The notes beneath the pieces are model-generated. The model made no database searches. It worked only from the letters and a program-made list of their open reading frames with translations, and was not told the DNA's origin. A DNA stretch of 62,350 nucleotides from Saksenaea vasiformis B4078 (Eukaryota; Mucoromycota; Mucoromycetes; Mucorales; Saksenaeaceae): assembly GCA_000697055.1 (NCBI GenBank), contig JNDT01001419.1, positions 1-62,350 of the forward strand. The letters are read 5' to 3'. The position numbers were made by a program, and so were the translations under genes. Shown piece by piece: positions 1-9,429 of the stretch; the stretch's first letter is position 1, and each line of letters begins with the position of its first letter.

Positions 1-47
1 CTGTCACATCATCAACTTCAGTACAGCATCGAAACTTATAGCATCAC

Positions 48-750
48 TTGTTCCTGCATCACGCACACACATGCTTACATATATTATTCTCATTATTTCT
101 ACATCAAGTAAGAAACTATTACAGCAGCAAGGACACTTCCAGCAAACGAGGAAAGAATGAGCAAGAAAAGATAAAGGTGATTATACAAATGATAGGCGAG
201 CTCCTGATACAGCAGATGACCTTGTGTAAGGAAAAGACCTCTAAGAGTTCACAAAAACACGGTGTGAAGTCTAATAAATTTACATCTATTTCGGATGAGG
301 ATACTGTTAAGAACCAAGGACTGCTAACGAAGAGTGTCTGGAATTCGCTACAAGTTATTGTACAATCAGATAGGTACTTACAGTTTGTACCCCCCGATCA
401 GCCTCCCACAAATATGCTGAACGAGTCCCTGAGAGGCCATACACTTGAAAATGGTGATGAGTACGTAATATCCCTCAATCCAAGCTCACAGATGTTCTGC
501 TATATCGACGCGTCGTTTGACATGCTATTGCTCAATTCTGCCTTCAATTGGCAATACTTTTGCATATTTTGACGAGACCAACATATTTGACAAGACGTTG
601 ATGGATGCGCTCTCTCGTTATCGTCAGAACAATCAAGCCTCAGATTCAAAGCTTCTGAAGTGTCGGTTAATTGAATGTCGAGAATCAGCCGATGGAGTAC
701 GTGAGACTCGGTTAGGGATGATTTTATTCTGTAGAAGAACAGGGGACTGA
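48..750 (+). pseudogene. Unidentified coding remnant, two overlapping frames
   Basis: Two open stretches, 48-572 and 517-750, overlap in different frames. The second reads on naturally from the first near base 555, where the sequence changes frame around an 'NTFAYFDETN' segment, so this looks like one reading frame broken by a small indel. I recognise no family. There is no signal peptide or clear domain, and the composition is ordinary soluble protein. It lies just outside two decayed transposons and may be transposon-derived. The ATG at 48 is not supported by anything beyond being the first available. A chance open stretch cannot be excluded. Confidence 0.25.
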
Positions 751-1973
751 TTATAATCTGCTATCCAATTAACCGAGCTGACGGAGTGATGCTGAGTATA
801 CATTGTGGTAGTAAATGTACGACAAAGAGGTATGGATACAACAGCTTTAGACGCTCTCTGTTATTTCGTGTGGAAGAGCACTTCATTCAAGGCGGAAATA
901 AACGAACGGCCTGAATCAAGCATTCTCAGACACTATTGCACGTTTATGACAACTATAGCAAGGCCCTTAGTGAGAGCATTGTGAATACACTTTTGTTATA
1001 TCACAAAAAATATAAATTAAATGGAACCTAGTATCTGACAATGGTTAAGCATAATTTATTCGTTCTGTTGTGTCCAAACAACTCAATTCTACAGAATTGT
1101 TCCTAATAAGTGTATCACACATCACTCCGCTGAATTCGGTTATCTAGAGGAGTTTTTAGTAAATCTAGTTCCTCGTTCTTTTTCACAAGAATAAATAGTG
1201 CACCGAGTCTCACGAACTTCAACGTTTCGATTTCGTTAAATAACCAATACTACATTATCAGACGTGCTAGATATAAATCTGGTGTACATGGATGAAACTA
1301 TGTATTACTACTGTACCTATAGCTAATGTTACGAAATATGCCAATGGGCGTTTAAGGAAATACTAGAAGGTATGAACATTAGTTTCCGACAGCAAAGTGC
1401 ACTATAATGGACCACATGCTGTATATAAAAAGTTGATCATTGGGTCTTCTTGCTGTAGATAAAGGCACATCGCTCCTCCAATCCAAATTATGATACATCG
1501 TCATAATGACGGTCAACCGTTGTTAGCGCCAGGGATGCCACTGCAACAGCGCTCATCCAAGCCTTAGATAGATCCCTAGATGCCTACATGACACAAAGCA
1601 AAAATAAATAAATTGCTTTGTAAAAGAATACCAACAACAATGACATCTGCGCTGCGCCAGCGCGCTTATGTTCTCTTGGTCAAACTTAAAAAAGGGCCTA
1701 TAACATTCTAGCGGTATAGTAGGGGAAAGTAGTGACATGGTTCTCGCCTGCGAGAAAGACAACAATGACGAGAGTCAAAGACTGAGTTGACGGAATTGCA
1801 AGTGAACTAGAGGGAGCGGCCGGATCAAAGAGGAGGAACCGGTCTGAAGTTTTGTTGGTTTGTTCCTGAAATGGTTATGGAAGTACGTTGTCGGAAGTGT
1901 AAAAGTGAGAAACAGGGAAGTTATCACACTTTATCAAGATTTCCACGGGTGATCCGTGTCTCTGTGGTTAATC
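751..1973. other. Non-coding stretch, nothing recognised
   Basis: AT-rich sequence with no open frame above about 70 codons that looks like protein, and no RNA gene or repeat I could identify. It probably includes the 3' outer part of the adjacent IS630/Tc1-type element, but I could not find convincing terminal inverted repeats. Confidence 0.4.
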
Positions 1974-3369
1974 CTATAGCCCTTTTTCTTCATTTTTACA
2001 GCGCGGAAGGAACGATACAGCATGTCGAATCCATGCCTGGCAGTCTGATAGGGTCACTTTGTTTACTGACTCACAGATTCGGTCCGTAAGTCGATCGTCC
2101 GCTTTCAGCGTATTTCGCCTAATACCTGCTTTTACCTTTGACCAAAATTCCTCAATAGGATTAAGAAAGGGGAAATATGGTGGTAAGTACAGACATTTAT
2201 AGCCTCTACTCTGAATCAGATTGCGGACGACTGCAGGTGTGTGAATTGGTGCATTATCCATTACGATGTAATGGCCTTTCATATTATTTCTATCCAACAC
2301 ATCCATTACATTTGATATATAGGACAGAAAATGTCCTGTTCGTGTACCAATCCGACCATTAACTGTCTTCGTTTGTTTTCCGTTAAATTTTCTCTTTTTG
2401 GACATAGATACAGCCTGAGGTTTTCTCAAAGATATATCTATCACTCCAGCCTCAGATATGGCGCCTACTATAGTAATTGTAACTCCCTTTCCTGTTGGTA
2501 CAGTGCCTTTTGCTGGTGTTCCCTTCAAAGAACGACCAAAATTTCTTTGAGTGTGCAAGTTGAAACCAGATTCATCGATAAAAACGAATTTTTGATGAAG
2601 TCCAAGTCTTCCATCTTCTCCCACTCTTCAATTTTCTCCTTTCTCAAAGCGATCACTCGATCAGAATTCCTTGCTGCAGGAAGCTTTTCCAATTTTTCAA
2701 AGTTATACAGCATTTATTGACCAAATGCCTATGCAACGCTGATTCTGAGATAAATAAGTCTTCAAACTCCTCACATAAGCTCCTTTTTATATCGGTCAGG
2801 ATGGCAGTGGGATTTCTGTCAATATAATCTACAAGAAACTGGGAGTGAGCTTCAGTAAGCTTACCAGAACATCTCATATGACGCTTTCTCTGAACACCAG
2901 GCAGACGTCTTTCTTCATCCCTATTGTACGTTTTGATATAATGTTGAGCAGTTCGAATATTTATGCCTGTGATCAGCCCTGCATCCTTTGCTGTTCTTCC
3001 TTCTTCAATCACCAAATCAAACAACTTTTCTACTTGCTGCGGCGTATATCGTCTGTATGATCCTCTCTCTCTAGTTTTAGTCAACTGTTCACACGCTCCC
3101 TGTGTGTGTTGTTGGTTTGGAAAGTGAACGAGGTTCGTTAAATCTTTCTTTCCAGTGTCATCAACAGATGATCTATCATCTGCCAACCTGTGCATATGCA
3201 CAAAGGCATCGTCTACATTACCACTTCTTTCCCGCCATACTTCATTCAAGATAGCTGCATATGAATGAGGCAATTCTGTCAGCTCATTCGATTCATCATC
3301 CTGATACATGTCGACGGCAGATGAGAAAAATTCATTGATATCCATATAATCACATAAGTCAACCATCAT
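1974..3369 (-). pseudogene. IS630/Tc1-mariner-type transposase, broken by two frameshifts
   Basis: A DDE transposase for a cut-and-paste DNA transposon. The 5' part (3369 down to about 2700) has a homeodomain-like helix-turn-helix around 'RRYTPQQVEKLFDLVIEEG', followed by a second HTH-like region. The 3' part (about 2620-1974) carries the catalytic DDE core: 'VFIDESGFNLHT' (first Asp), 'YIVMDNAPIHT' (second Asp) and 'LPPYFPFLNPIEEFWS' (Glu). The two parts are joined by a short segment in a third frame ('KLEKLPAARNSDR') that is clearly the missing middle. Each of the two switches, near 2700 and near 2600, sits at a run of five A's read on the minus strand and needs one extra base. Either the element is dead or the assembly has homopolymer errors. 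No intron fits the switches. Terminal inverted repeats were not found. Confidence 0.85.
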
Positions 3370-3479
3370 TTTTCAAGAGAAAGATGCACTTCCTTCAAAA
3401 ATCAGCAAATTCCTTTTTGGCAAACAGCTGAGTTTCTATGACGCAAAAAAGTGTTATCCAGCTAGCGCAAATTTGTTCG

Positions 3480-3491
3480 ATTGGTCAACGC
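3480..3491. repeat. Left target-site duplication of the MULE
   Basis: ATTGGTCAACGC, repeated exactly and in direct orientation at 6479-6490, just outside both inverted repeats. Confidence 0.8.
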
Positions 3492-3497
3492 TTTCAC

Positions 3498-3576
3498 AGC
3501 CCCCGCGAGAATTTCATGGGGGCAAAGCATTTACCCGTAATCACGTGGCTGGCCGCCGTGAAAAAAAAAAAAAGGC
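3498..3576 (+). repeat. Left terminal inverted repeat of the MULE
   Basis: Begins AGCCCCCGCGAGAATTTCA and matches the reverse complement of 6395-6469 over about 75 bp with roughly seven mismatches. The inner end is a run of 13 A's that is interrupted in the right copy. Confidence 0.9.
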
Positions 3577-3615
3577 CCCCTACTGTTTTGCACCTGTTAT
3601 CAACCAACCGCGAGA

Positions 3616-6324
3616 ATGTCAAATATTATAGCTACAATTTCGACCAACAATCCAGATGGTATGGTGTTTTGCAAGGGCTGTAAGGCATACAAGCAAAGTT
3701 CCAAGTTCTCTGGTAGAAGGAGACCCTACAAAACATGAGAAGATTGCAGGCACAGGTACCCAGCAGTGAGTGATCCTGTACCTTTAGAAAGGACCATTCC
3801 GCTAGACGAGCTTCATGAGCATTTTGTTTTGACGGCTCCAACAATGGGATCAGAGCCTCATGATGATGTCATCTGCTTCAAAGGGGCTATCAGTCTCTCT
3901 GTGAGCTGACAGATCTGACTGAAAGAGAGCTTGTGATGAGAATTGTCACCTCCGTAGAGTTATGTGACGGATATAAATATTACATCAAAGATGTCACTGA
4001 TCCGCAGCTAAAGCGTGGTGTTACGTTCTACGCTGCGTGCTCTCAGGACAAACGTTCACAAAACCAACAGCAAGAAGATCAGCGGAGGCGCTTTTGTAAC
4101 CGCATCACTACATATGATTGCGGAGGGTTGATCAGTGGTCTGATCGATTATGAGCATAATTACATACGCCTAGAGGTTCATCATCAAATTTACCATCCGA
4201 GGCCTGATCCACAAACTTCGCGATCAGTGCCAACGGAAGTCCCCCAATATATCTCTTCGCTTGTCCACGATCAGGACACACATTCATTGTACCAAGACGT
4301 TGTTGCTCAATCCCCTGATCATGATATCACCTCAGCGCAGGTGTACTATTGGTGGAACAATGAGTTCAGGCGATCTTATCAGCTTCATAATGATCAGCTT
4401 GTATCTTCAAGAGAACTTATAGAGCAACATGCTAATGATGGGTTTCACAAGGTATGTAGAATGATAGGATGAGCGCAAGTTTTACTATCGATAATGAGAG
4501 CTATAAAAGTATTAGTTAAGATCTAACAGAGTTATAAAAAAGGTGTATTGGATAAACAGTGAAGGTGTTCGTGCTTTGGGGTTTATCACGCCCTTATTCG
4601 ATACTATCTGCAATTCTTCCAGTGTTGTGGAATATCACGTTGATTCTACCTATAAAACCAATCGCGCAGATTGTGAACTATTTGGTGTAATAGCAAATGT
4701 AAATGGCGCTGGTTTTCCTGTCGCCTATATGTTGTTAAACGTGAGAGGAGCTCCAGAAACAACCATTCAACCACGAACACAAGCGATCGAACAGTTCTTC
4801 CGACGTTTAAAAAAAAAAGGCCTTAAACCATCGTTTATGTTCACAGACAAGGATCGCGGGCAAATGTACGCTATAGAGTCGACGTGGGGGTCGTTTAAGA
4901 TGCGACTTTGTATTTGGCACATGGAACGCGCTATTGACCGAAAGCTATCTAAACAAAAGCTACAAGAGCCACATTATGATGCAAATCTTGCAAGAGAGGA
5001 GTTTAGCTTTGTTGATGTAACATTTCGCCATGACTCGTCTGATCGAAATGGGGTCATATGTCGAAAGCAACACCGTGACGCCCTCATAAAACTGGTGAAA
5101 AAGCATTATTTGCAGCACCCATTAATTCCTACAGGTAATCCAAATGTGTATGGTAACAAGATACTTATTATTCCCAGGAGAAACTATTCGATCATCCTAT
5201 GAGATCTACCGTGACGCTGCGCAAGAAGTATATAGCTACTGCCAACAACATGAACTAGCTGATGCATGGATATACCTGTACCGCTCATGGTATACCAAAG
5301 AAAGATGGGATCAATGGGCCCGCAGTTCTATTCCTGACGGTATCCCCTCAGGAAAGACCACGATGCTGATTGAAGCTCATTGGAAGGTTCTGAAGCGAGG
5401 ATACCTCTATCGCTTTAACCGCGCAAGGCTAGACCTTCTGGTATATGTGATCATAAAAAAGCATTTTCCAAGTCTTTTGCACAAGTTCGAGAGCGTCGTG
5501 ATTCGCCAAAGGACACCGTTAGAATGGGAACGTCGCTTTGTAAAAGCATGGAATTCTCTTGTTGGACGTGCTGAAACCAGCTGGCTACAACCATATACCG
5601 CACGTCACCGGTATCATGGGTATGTGGATGCCCGTACTACGTCGAAAATCAGTTCCTGCTCTGCAAGCATCTTGTTAACCGATCGCGCATCAGGGTATTG
5701 CTGTAAGCCAGTACTATATCAAGCGACAACATACTGCACCTTTTGTTCGACTTTTAGATGTAAGCTAACAAATGAAAAAGAAGGAAAAGTGAAAAGTACT
5801 AACGAATTCTTGTAAAGCCATCCCTAAACCCATTCCGACGCCTGGTGGTCAATTTCAATAGGGATAGTCCTCGTTCACCAGTGCCTTCTCCAGTTCCTGG
5901 ACCGTCATCGCCCTTACAATTGTCGCCAGATATATCTTACCTCGACGATCCAGTAAATCCAGAATCATATGAGGTGGCATCTGCCCCAGAGGTTATTGTG
6001 ATCGAAGACGAAGAAGATCGACAGCCCGGCGAACTGCCAACACCAGATCGTGAGGCTTTTTCAGCAGAAGTGGAGCGTAGGATACGGGAAAATCGCCTTG
6101 CACGACGCGCTCTAGAGGAACGAATTCAAACATTAGATGAAGAAATGGAAGCTCTCGCTGAGCAATATGAAGGTTCTGTAACTGCTTTGCAGTACAGCGT
6201 ATTCCAGGATAGTAGAGTAGCAGGGAGGGAGGTGGAATACGCAAATAGTTTGTTACGATTCAGAAGAAGGCGACGACTTCCAAGAACATTTGCAGATTAT
6301 GATCCATACACAAGATATTTATAG
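3616..6324 (+). pseudogene. MULE transposase (MULE + SWIM domains), inactivated
   Basis: The transposase of the surrounding element, rebuilt from frames that follow one another. The N-terminus (ATG at 3616) has a CxxC-type zinc-binding start, 'FCKGCKAYKQ', whose second half ('EDCRHRY') follows an in-frame TGA at 3736-3738. A 1-base shift near 3900 leads into 3933-4451. An intron at 4452-4542 (GTATGT...AG) joins 'GFHK' to 'VYWINSEGV'. The MULE catalytic core follows, with 'HVDSTYKTN', 'FTDKDRGQM' and the CxxH motif 'LCIWHMERAI'. A 43-bp intron (5135-5177) joins 'PLIPT' to 'GETIRSSYEIY'. After two more frame changes near 5590 and 5690 the SWIM zinc finger appears as 'CGCPYYVENQFLLCKHLV'. The Pro/acid-rich C-terminus is 5845-6324. 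The stop and at least three shifts make it non-functional as written. Confidence 0.85.
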
Positions 6325-6394
6325 ATAACATATAACTAATCATAATTTGTCCATTTACTTCAGCATCTGGGCAATGTTCATTTTCACAGGAGTT

Positions 6395-6469
6395 GCCTTT
6401 TTCTTTCGCGGCGGCTAGTCACGTGCTTACGGGTAAACGCTTTGCCCCCGTGAAATTCTCGCGGGGGCT
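6395..6469 (-). repeat. Right terminal inverted repeat of the MULE
   Basis: Inverted partner of 3498-3576. Its outer end reads CTCGCGGGGGCT. Nine bases separate it from the right copy of the direct repeat, against six bases on the left. Confidence 0.9.
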
Positions 6470-6478
6470 ATGGTACGT

Positions 6479-6490
6479 ATTGGTCAACGC
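6479..6490. repeat. Right target-site duplication of the MULE
   Basis: Exact direct copy of 3480-3491. Confidence 0.8.
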
Positions 6491-6972
6491 AAAGTCTCAT
6501 GCAAAACCCTGTACAGCAGTTATCACGCGTTTTATAATCTGAAATGCTTTTTATCCGCCTTGACCTAATGGAAAAGGATCTGTTCAGAAAGAGACATTGG
6601 CTTGTGTTCAGCGCAAAATGATCTAGAACTGATGCAGAATTATCGAACATTTTGGCAAAGGATGCAGTTGTTGTCCGACAATAGGCTATTTCCAAGATAT
6701 GGTTTATGCAGTAGTATTTACTAGTGATTTGGATTTGTAGAACTCTTATTGCTATGCTTGGCTGGTATGTATCAAACAATGTTCAACCAATCCTGTAGGG
6801 TAAGCGACATATGAAATTCCGTGGTTTCATGTCGTCGCCGGATGTTATAATGTGTGTACGATTAATGCAGTTTTGTCGCTTTTGTTTAGTCGCTCTCATA
6901 AAATACGGATGGCTGGCTTTCTCCTAAAAGGACAGGTTAGAGTACTTATGTCCGAAGCTTTTTTTTTCCTTT
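6491..6972. other. Intergenic, 3' of the augmin gene
   Basis: Separates the MULE from the stop codon of the minus-strand augmin gene. The 103-codon minus frame at 6468-6779 has no recognisable features and spans the transposon boundary, so I do not call it. Confidence 0.5.
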
Positions 6973-9429
6973 CTATACCATACCCATCAAATCCATGCTG
7001 TTGCCATCCAGGGCAGCTTGAAAAGCCGATAGGTAGCGAAAGCTAGCAGAAGTTTCACCTTGAATTAGAGAGCGGCATTGATCAGGGTTCCCGTTTTCAA
7101 GCTGATCGTGAATCTCCAAACTGTTCTGAATGAGTGACCGCCTGGCAGAGGGCGACTTTTGCGCGCGAAATATTCGGGACATGTTACGTCGTTCATACCA
7201 ATCGCGATAAGGACTCACTGATATCTTCTGAGCTAACGATTTTCTTTGCGCAGATGCAGATACAAATTCGCCTGTCTGATTTTGTTGTTGATTGCTTTTT
7301 CCAGGAGTTGTTTCGTTAGGCGCAGTATCGTTGTCTTCGAGCAAATAGTCTGGTAGTATATCTTCTTGCATCAATTGCTCCTCCAGTGATAATCGACGAT
7401 ACCGGTCCGTACCATCTCGTCGCAGGCGTTGGGTAGTATTCCTATTTGCAGACTGAGATCGATCGCGGTCGTCCTTGTCATTTTCTGGTATATCATTGTA
7501 CAGACTATTGATAGACATCATTGTGTTGTTGTAACTAAGTCGTTGGTTATCTTGGAGCTGATCCACCCGTAGATCATCACTGATCGGCGAGATATTTGAC
7601 AAGAAAGGTGATGAAGACGACACCATAAAACTTGAATTCGCTCCGGGTGGTTCACCAGCTCGATTCTCTTCCGTATCCTGGAACCGACTAAACGACTGAT
7701 CCCGAAACGATAGATATTTATCGCCATGAAACGACCCCCTTGACTGGCGTAGAGGATCAGAAGTATCTTCATGTCGTATTCTCGACGGTGATTTAGCATG
7801 TACATTTTTATTGCTTCTATCTGTTCCACGCTTATGTTCGTCGGTCTGCAGGCCATGTGATGTAGCTGGTTCGTTCTCATTAAACGTCGCGCCATTCCGA
7901 GGAGATTGATTGTTCGGCGAGCTCCTTTTATCTCTCTGATCATGCTGCATAAATTGCACTCTTTCTTCTCGCGGACGGCCTTGATCAATAGGAGAGTTCT
8001 GACCTGTTGGGAAACTGCGATTTTCTCGTGATGCACCCATTCCCGCACTACTAAGCCATTCCCGCAATCGTTTTTCAGCGACAGCTCTTTCAGGAGATAA
8101 CTTGGTACGACGGTGCTTGGTTTGACGTTCGTTGGATGCAGTCGAGCTTGAGAAACTATGCTGCCGCTTCTTTGTCGGTGTTGCAACTTCCTCTCTTTTT
8201 GCGTCACGATTTGTCTCTTCATCCCACCACCATATCTCATCCCATTCTCGTACTTCGTCAGTGTTTCTGCTTAAATTATCATAGCGGCTTTTGAAACTCA
8301 ATTTGGTGATATCTGCCCGTATCTGTTCGATAGATGCGAGTGAATCTGGCGCTAAAAGGGAAAAAAAAAAGATGTTGGTTGGTCATTTCCAACTATGTGG
8401 TGCTTACTGGATGAGCGTTCCAAAGCTGCCAATTCCTGCTGTTCACCGCCACCGTATTTGTCTCCCCTGTCCAGCTCATTAGCCAAATGAGAAAACATAC
8501 GCTGGTCGTCTTCGAATAATCTCGTTGATCGAACGCCTATCCTATCTACAATAGCTTGCGATAGGATGTTATTACGCTCCTTGAAGCAATCAAAGCAGTT
8601 TTCCAGTTTCTTCACAAGAGCGCGGGCGTCGCTTAAATCTGCCGTTCGCCTGCGCTTAGCTGTCATGCCATACTCGTTAGACTCTGTAATCACAAGAAAA
8701 AAGAAAGAAGACAGAACATACCCATTCTGTTCATATCATCGGTAACAGGTCTTTCTTCAGCAGCCATCTGTGATTTGTGTAATTCCGCATCACCATTTGT
8801 TTTCGCCAGCTTGGACGTTAGTCGCCCTATTTCATCCTACTCAACAAAAATGAGATCTCCTTAATGAGGAGCTTTAACAATCACCTCGAGCAGTCTTTGC
8901 ACTTCTTTCACATCGGTGGACTGTGACAACGTGCTTGATAAAAGGATCGGAGTCGTATCTAAGAAGCCATCAAGTTTTAACAGGATTTCACGTTAGTTAA
9001 CAAACCTAGAGTGTGTGTGTCTCGAGAAAGTACGACCTCCATTACATAGGAGGCAAAGCTCGCCATGATATCGTTCATTCGTTCTCCACGGCAGTCCTCA
9101 AAAAAGCTGCGACGTAAAACAACCTGGCCCGCGAAACATTCTGCCCGTAATAATTCATGCAACCAGTGATATGCTATTGTACGATATTCGCGTAAATGTT
9201 TTCGATAGTCAGTGATAGGCCAGCAATCTCTGAAGATCCTTCGTGTTCGTGTCCGATCAAGGATTTGAAAGAGGAAGTGACTGGTTGCTGCGAACTCCTT
9301 GCTATTATCTGCATTACGCGTGAACATTTCCTCATGGAGTTGAATGTTGCTGAGTACACCCAGCGCATGTTTCAGCGGATCAAATCCAAGTATCAACAGA
9401 CTGGAAACGAATAAGGCTCCATTGGACAT
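6973..9429 (-). CDS. HAUS augmin-like complex subunit 6 homologue
   Basis: Augmin docks gamma-tubulin complexes onto existing spindle microtubules so that new ones branch off; subunit 6 forms part of the gamma-tubulin-binding end. Five exons (9429-9006, 8958-8885, 8836-8722, 8692-8408, 8351-6973) add up to 758 residues. The N-terminal ~140 residues match the HAUS6 N-terminal domain: 'LLILGFDPLKHALGVL', then 'ATSHFLFQILDRTRTRRIF' and 'DCWPITDYRKH', very close to the animal pattern 'SYFLFQVLDQSLTKEVF...CWP'. The middle is helical with Leu/Glu-rich stretches ('LTSKLAKTNGDAEL', 'ARALVKKLENCFDCFKERN'). The C-terminal ~440 residues are Ser/Arg/Asn-rich and probably disordered, as in other HAUS6 proteins. 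I start at ATG 9429 because it precedes the conserved domain directly; upstream in-frame sequence lacks an ATG. Introns contain CTAAC-like branch sites. Confidence 0.82.

Larger units (their letters stand above)
3480..6490 (+). mobile_element. Mutator-like element (MULE) with TIRs and target-site duplication
   Basis: A complete-looking, about 2.99-kb DNA transposon. It is bounded by inverted repeats of about 75 bp (3498-3576 and 6395-6469, roughly 90% identical by eye) and, outside these, by a 12-bp direct repeat, ATTGGTCAACGC, at 3480-3491 and 6479-6490. MULEs typically duplicate 8-11 bp of target, so the direct repeat fits a target-site duplication with one chance-matching base or a slightly longer duplication. 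Inside is a single transposase gene with MULE and SWIM domains, now a pseudogene. The ends are still well matched, so the copy is fairly young or could still be mobilised by a transposase supplied elsewhere. Confidence 0.88.
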
